From contig JAVHKY010000056.1 of NCBI GenBank assembly GCA_035079385.1, positions 930,001 through 994,000 of the forward strand: a DNA stretch of 64,000 nucleotides, given 5' to 3'. The notes beneath the pieces were generated by a model, which worked only from the letters and a program-made list of their open reading frames with translations, had not been told where the DNA came from and made no database searches. Below, piece by piece: positions 59,763 to 64,000 of this stretch (its first letter is position 1; each line of letters begins with the position of its first letter). A program made the translations under genes and the position numbers. Source of the stretch: Aspidiotus rigidus (Eukaryota > Arthropoda > Insecta > Hemiptera > Diaspididae).

Positions 59763-60102
59763 ACAGGTAATCACAAGTAGACCTTGGCTACAGTGTCGAT
59801 TCTGCAAATCTATTCTTCTTCTTTGGTCTTTCCAAAACCAAATAAATGCATCAGCTCAGGAATACATTGTGGTATGTAACACACAATACAGGATCATTTT
59901 CAGCAAAAGTTCGATTGTTTCCGTTTGCAAAAAGGCAAATAAATCACTGAATGTCTCTTCAGCCGCCGTGGTTAAATTCGTATAAACAACAATGAATCTG
60001 CGACCGTTTCTGTTGCTGGCGTTTGAATTGCTTTAATTCGTCGTCGAGAAGATCTTGACCGGTGTCCGACGGATCATTAAGTGTGAATCCCACTTCTGAT
60101 AC
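59763..60102. other. No feature recognised
   Basis: The minus strand holds broken frames that may continue the unit above, for example FANGNNRTFAENDPVLCVTYH near 59935-59870. Confidence 0.35.
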
Positions 60103-60232
60103 AAATCAGAAAATCAGACAGAAGCTTTAAGGGATGTTAACTATTCCGTATCATACAATATAAATAACCATACTTCTACCGTACGTACCAAGGTATAGTA
60201 AAGATGATTATCCGAAGATGCTGTATATTCCA
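60103..60232. repeat. Direct repeat, right copy (~130 bp)
   Basis: Same orientation and order of words as 58068-58222. Together they bracket about 1.9 kb. Confidence 0.75.
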
Positions 60233-60832
60233 TTAGCAGAAATTCCGGTTTTTCTTCTGTAGACCAAATACATACATTGTTCAGGATTAAATTTTCAGAA
60301 TGATATTCAAATTGTAGAGGGGAAATATGACGTTGTTACACGTTTTTTGAAATATTCTCAGCTTTGTACAAAATTTGAAGAATTTTGAAGTATTAGGAAT
60401 TGCAAATATGGCGACTAGAAACCTCAAACAATGAAGCTATATGTCATTTAGCTTCCCGCTTTACCTTGGTTAGCATTTAAGGAGTCACATGATAGGTTTT
60501 TGCAAAGCATACTTATTCAAAAAATCTTCAGTTTTGAGATAGATTTCAAAATTTTCATAATAATAACTTGTTCTGTCTTGAGACTAATGCTCCTGTAGCG
60601 CATACACAATAACACGTTCAACAACAACCAGGAAAGCGCGGTGGAGATTTTATTTGGTGCATCACCGCTTCCTTAACTGTCCCCTAGAATTCGCTACTGC
60701 TTTTCACATTAAATTTATACTTGATTGCAGACGTCTTCTAATCGCCCGATTCATTCAGTATCTCGATGCTGAAGAGCCCACATCATTTTCAGTTTGACGC
60801 TCGCTATTCGGATTTTCGGCTCATTCCAATTT
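60233..60832. other. No feature recognised
   Basis: Nothing supported. Confidence 0.5.
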
Positions 60833-60962
60833 GCGTTCCGAAAGGCACAATTTTATCCTGTTTGCGTCCCATCTTTGTGTCCGATTGCGTCCCGTGAATT
60901 GTCCACGTAGCGTCCCATGTGGAAGCCGATTGCGTCCCGAAAAATTGTCTTATTTGCGTCCC
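60833..60962. repeat. GCGTCCC motif array, ~23-bp period (left end of MULE relic)
   Basis: GCGTTCC at 60833, then GCGTCCC at 60864, 60887, 60910, 60932 and 60956: spacings of 31, 23, 23, 22 and 24. Inverted versions (GGGACGC, GCGGACGC) occur at 61491, 61523 and 61579 on the other side of the transposase relic. The geometry suggests subterminal transposase-binding repeats spaced about two helical turns apart. Confidence 0.75.
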
Positions 60963-61027
60963 CTGTACATACCGTAGATACTGAAGCCGACGTGACACAA
61001 GTGAGGAAGTCCATTCACGGAACGCGA

Positions 61028-61489
61028 TGAAAGCTGCATCTTCCTTTGCCGAAGACGCTAGATGAACTACACATTAGCCTGAATACGCAGAATAAGGACG
61101 AGTATTTCCTGCTAGTTAAGGACGACGATGCTCATGTAATCATGTTTTCGACTGCGAAGATAGTGCACACGAAGAAGCAGGATACATACATTCCGATAGC
61201 CTATTTCCTCTTTCCGTCTAAAACCGCGAGTGTTATGAACAAACTCTGCGGAAAATGTCTCTTCATTTACCAGCCACGCACACCCCTTGAGCAGTACCCG
61301 CCGACTTCGAGAATGCGATCCACTTGGCGGTCAGTAGAGTCTGGCCTGCAACAACGATCAAGGGGCTGTCGTTTTCCCCTAGGCCAAGCGTGGTATCGAC
61401 GTCTTCAAAAATTAGGTTTGAGTAAAGTATACAAAAGTACTACCGCTGAGGGCTTGTACCTAAGATCTTTATACCTCTCTATTTCTTAG
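61028..61489 (+). pseudogene. MULE transposase fragment
   Basis: The frame LHLPLPKTLDELHISLNTQN, then DEYFLLVKDDD and IMFSTAKI, matches the N-terminal part of insect MULE transposases (P.TL.EL....T..GE.FLL..D....I.FST). It jumps to IPIAYFLFPSKTASVM, skipping the first catalytic Asp block, so an internal deletion is present. From 61303 another frame reads D-F-E-N-A-I-H-L-A-V-S-R-V-W (the conserved D-F-E-A helix holding a catalytic Asp). One extra base near 61366 returns it to the first frame as CRFPLGQAWYRRLQKLGL. There the usual Cys-X2-His site has Pro for His. Deletion, frameshift and lost His make it non-functional. It could not encode active transposase. Confidence 0.85.
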
Positions 61490-61586
61490 CGGGACGCAAA
61501 CTGATTATCGCTCTATCAGTTAGCGGACGCTAACTGTAAATCACGTCGGACACAATCTGTACTATCAAATTTCCCGGGCGGACGCA

Positions 61587-62996
61587 AACTGCCGACACCC
61601 GGATTTTCATTGGAGTGAATTAACAGTAATAACCACTTATAATTATTTTTCGTACGCACTTGAAGTGTTTGTTGCTCCTGTAGAAATTTCTACGCTTCTG
61701 ATTCGTTGCATACCACCCACCTCCCTGCAAGTATGAATTTGCTCGATTTTTTTGAATATGATGAAAACATTGGCAGGAGCATAGTTTTCACAGACTAAAA
61801 ATTATGAAGCAAAAGGCGACTACGGAAGGGAGAAAAGTTTGCGAATCAGAGGACGACAAAGACGAAGTTTTGCATCAATGTAAAAGCTACTCTCCTGCTT
61901 CATAGGCCTCTTCGATCCCACGCTAATGAGATCTATATAAAGCTATACTCCTATCCGTATCCCGACTCTTTTTCTTATTTCATCCTTTTACCGCTTTTAC
62001 TCGAACAACAAAGAAAAATAGCAGGTCCCTGAAGAAACGATGTTAACGAGGCTGTTGCGTTGTTCTTATCACTTTGATTGAAGCTGGAATCGGTAAATAT
62101 TTAGATGAGCCATTAATCATCTCCGCCTTTCATGGATCTCGTAATTGTATTTATGCATCATTTCACGACTACTTCAACAAGAATGAAAAAAATTTGAAAT
62201 TTTCTTACCAAAATTATTATTTGAGAAAATTTGAGACCCGTAGATTGACCATCATACTTTACTCTCCATTTTATTAGGCTTCATTGTCCAGACTAAACGA
62301 GGTGTCATTCGGTATTTCGAAGTGGGATGCGTCAGCTAAAATAGTGACATTACATGTCGCAGGACCAAGCTCGGCATGCACACTGGAGAAAAAAAAGTAG
62401 ACCATATTAAACACCATTCAAGTCGTACATTATACTATTATATGCTTGCGTGGAGTGTGTATATGCTAATAAAACACTCGTAATTTCTCTGGCGTCTCAT
62501 TTTGGTCGACGAAATAACCCCCGTGTTGGCTAGGAATTTCGGAAAAATGACCAAATTGTTTGTTTCAAGTTTCCGAAAACATACCGAAAAAAAAAGGAAG
62601 AAATATAATATAATATATAATACATTAATCGACCGCTGAGAATAGTCTTTCTTTCTCTTCTAGTCGCAAAGCAAGAGCATGGTTAAAGTGTTCTAATAGG
62701 TACGACATAGCCGCAGTATTAATACGAAACCGTTTATAGAAAAATAAAGCGGCAAATAACTCGCTCCTTCGCATTAGTACTTGTATTATTATTTTTTACC
62801 GACGTCATTTTTTATAAGTAGATATAATTTAATGTAACTTCGTACACGAGTCTTATACTTAATGTGTATCATTTCGTCATGAAATGCTTCTTTCGGAGTC
62901 CGGGGACTGTGAAACGAGTTCAACATGTGTGTATTTATTTTGTGTACACAGTATACCGCCGGTAATATACTTCTCTTTATTATTTTACGAGTTTCT

Positions 62997-63000
<4 letters not shown>
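61587..63000. other. AT-rich stretch, nothing recognised
   Basis: No gene or element supported. Confidence 0.5.

Positions 63001-63067
<67 letters not shown>
63001..63067. repeat. (TC)n microsatellite
   Basis: About 33 uninterrupted TC units. Open frames across it give Ser-Leu repeats and are artefacts. Confidence 0.95.
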
Positions 63068-63068
<1 letters not shown>

Positions 63069-63611
63069 TGCACTCATGTACTTTTTACAGTATACTAAGT
63101 ACATCTATCATTCCAAAATACTGAATATCGTATTAGTCTCTTTTGTTTTATTTTTTTTTTTCCCCTCCTCATCAAACTCGCTTATTGCCGATCTAAAGAC
63201 TCTAAATGAGTGTAAGTAACATTGGATCTGTATTTCAAACACCAATCGGGCCATGTTAACATAAATACTTTATTCTCAATCCACTCATATAGGCCTATTA
63301 AAATGTCCATTACCGCGTTCCTCCTGAATGTTGAGATTTTTCTTCAGGCTGTATAACTGACCCTATACTAAAGCATTTCAACGGGCCGTAATTTTTTTAT
63401 CAATACGTGTAATCTGGAATATTTTACGAGTGAACGAAATTTTCTTTCAATTTCATCAGAAACTAACGTTTATTTCATCAAAAGAAGAAGTTCACACAAC
63501 TGTAGGACTCTTCGGGCTCGACTTACATTTTACTCTAATATCTGTAAGACAAGCGCAGTAAAAGAGTTTCCAGGAAAATCTTACGACCACCTAACAATTT
63601 TTTTTTTTTTT
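63068..63611. other. No feature recognised
   Basis: T-rich tracts only. A T14 run at 63600-63613 directly abuts the stop codon of the next entry. Confidence 0.5.
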
Positions 63612-63818
63612 TCAATTTGAAGGTCGCTTTAGATGATCAAAATATTCGTCAATTTTCTTTATAATTTTGAGATTAATCAAGTCTATGTTCGAAATTTTGA
63701 TGGTTTCATCATTGTCACTCCAATTCAGAAAAATAGCTCTTGAAGGAACCTCACAATCGACGAAACATTCATTCTTATCGCATGAAAGTTGAACTAGTTT
63801 TTTCAATCTTTCATCCCT
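63612..63818 (-). pseudogene. Possible SKP1/POZ-like fragment (exon or retrocopy)
   Basis: The minus-strand frame reads KKLVQLSCDKNECFVDCEVP, then a run ending IKISNIDLINLKIIKKIDEY and a final FDHLKRPSN. The layout fits the SKP1 POZ fold: V.L.S.D...F.VD.E(V/I) at the start, then a variable loop, then the I.I.N(I/V)....L..I..Y..H pattern. SKP1 links F-box proteins to cullin in ubiquitin ligases. The C-terminal F-box-binding half is absent. The frame has no ATG and is closed upstream by a TAA with no strong acceptor. Its TGA is followed at once by a run of A's on the coding strand. This could be a truncated retrocopy or a divergent exon. Identification is by pattern only. Confidence 0.3.
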
Positions 63819-64000
63819 TTATTACTGGTCATATTCCGGTAATTTTTGTGTATTTCTAATATCTCTCGACCCAGGTACAATCCACTCTTAATATTCAATC
63901 CGTACGTCCACAACCCTGATTTCTATGTGTACGTTTCGTCCCCACAAAATCATTAGGTGAAAAATACTGATGAAATGTAAGAGCATCCATTATCAGATAT
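63819..64000. other. Window end, nothing recognised
   Basis: No feature supported. Upstream parts of the preceding minus-strand frame could lie beyond the edge. Confidence 0.4.

Larger units (their letters stand above)
60833..61586 (+). mobile_element. MULE (Mutator-like) DNA transposon relic, internally deleted
   Basis: An element of about 750 bp has inverted GCGTCC-type subterminal repeats at both ends and a transposase remnant between. Exact terminal inverted repeats and a 9-bp target duplication, typical of MULEs, could not be fixed by eye. Confidence 0.7.

Noticed and set aside
60804..60998. Minus-strand frame with repeated G-T-Q words
   Set aside because: Produced by the GCGTCCC array rather than by coding constraint.
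62884..63219. Ser-Leu repeat protein
   Set aside because: A translation of the (TC)n microsatellite.
1..64000. CRISPR arrays, operons or prokaryotic signals
   Set aside because: No spaced identical repeats of suitable length. Introns, LINEs, PLEs and hAT MITEs point to a eukaryotic genome.

Overview
The window looks like AT-rich, gene-poor, transposon-rich nuclear DNA from an arthropod, most likely an insect. That assignment is inference. It rests on an R1-clade non-LTR retrotransposon, several Penelope-like elements (PLEs) with GIY-YIG endonucleases, Jockey/I-type LINE remains, a MULE transposase relic, hAT-type MITEs, and one spliced host-type gene with short GT-AG introns. No rRNA gene, convincing tRNA gene, operon or CRISPR array was seen.

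Layout, 0-13.8 kb: a LINE reverse-transcriptase relic runs off the left edge (minus). A decayed PLE on the minus strand lies at 6.0-8.0 kb, and a 219-bp hAT MITE with an 8-bp target duplication lies at 11.4 kb. 13.8-19.8 kb: a PLE relic on the plus strand (RT plus GIY-YIG) is followed by an R1-clade element on the minus strand. The R1-clade element keeps an uninterrupted 1060-codon ORF2, is 5'-truncated inside ORF1, and is flanked by a perfect 14-bp target-site duplication. 19.8-31 kb: inverted-repeat elements, a LINE 3' relic, and a complex built from a 45-bp minisatellite. That complex has arrays in opposite orientations around a 62-bp near-perfect hairpin. 31-50 kb: mostly unexplained AT-rich DNA with MITEs, a third PLE copy bracketed by inverted repeats, a (GA)n tract, and two candidate minus-strand terminal exons with downstream AATAAA signals. 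50.7-52.3 kb: the best host gene, three exons encoding a 355-residue protein with a probable signal peptide, family not recognised. 53-64 kb: a hAT-like MITE, a Jockey-type LINE relic, a tandem duplication, a pair of direct repeats around unidentified minus-strand reading frames, a MULE relic with a 23-bp-period motif array, a (TC)n tract and a possible SKP1-like fragment.

Most of the recognisable coding material belongs to transposable elements, and most of it is broken. The R1-clade ORF2 and the secreted-protein gene are the two reading frames that look intact. The elements appear layered: the R1-clade copy lies just downstream of a PLE, a dispersed repeat interrupts another PLE, and a hairpin sits between the minisatellite arrays. 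This suggests a heterochromatin-like or intergenic accretion zone.
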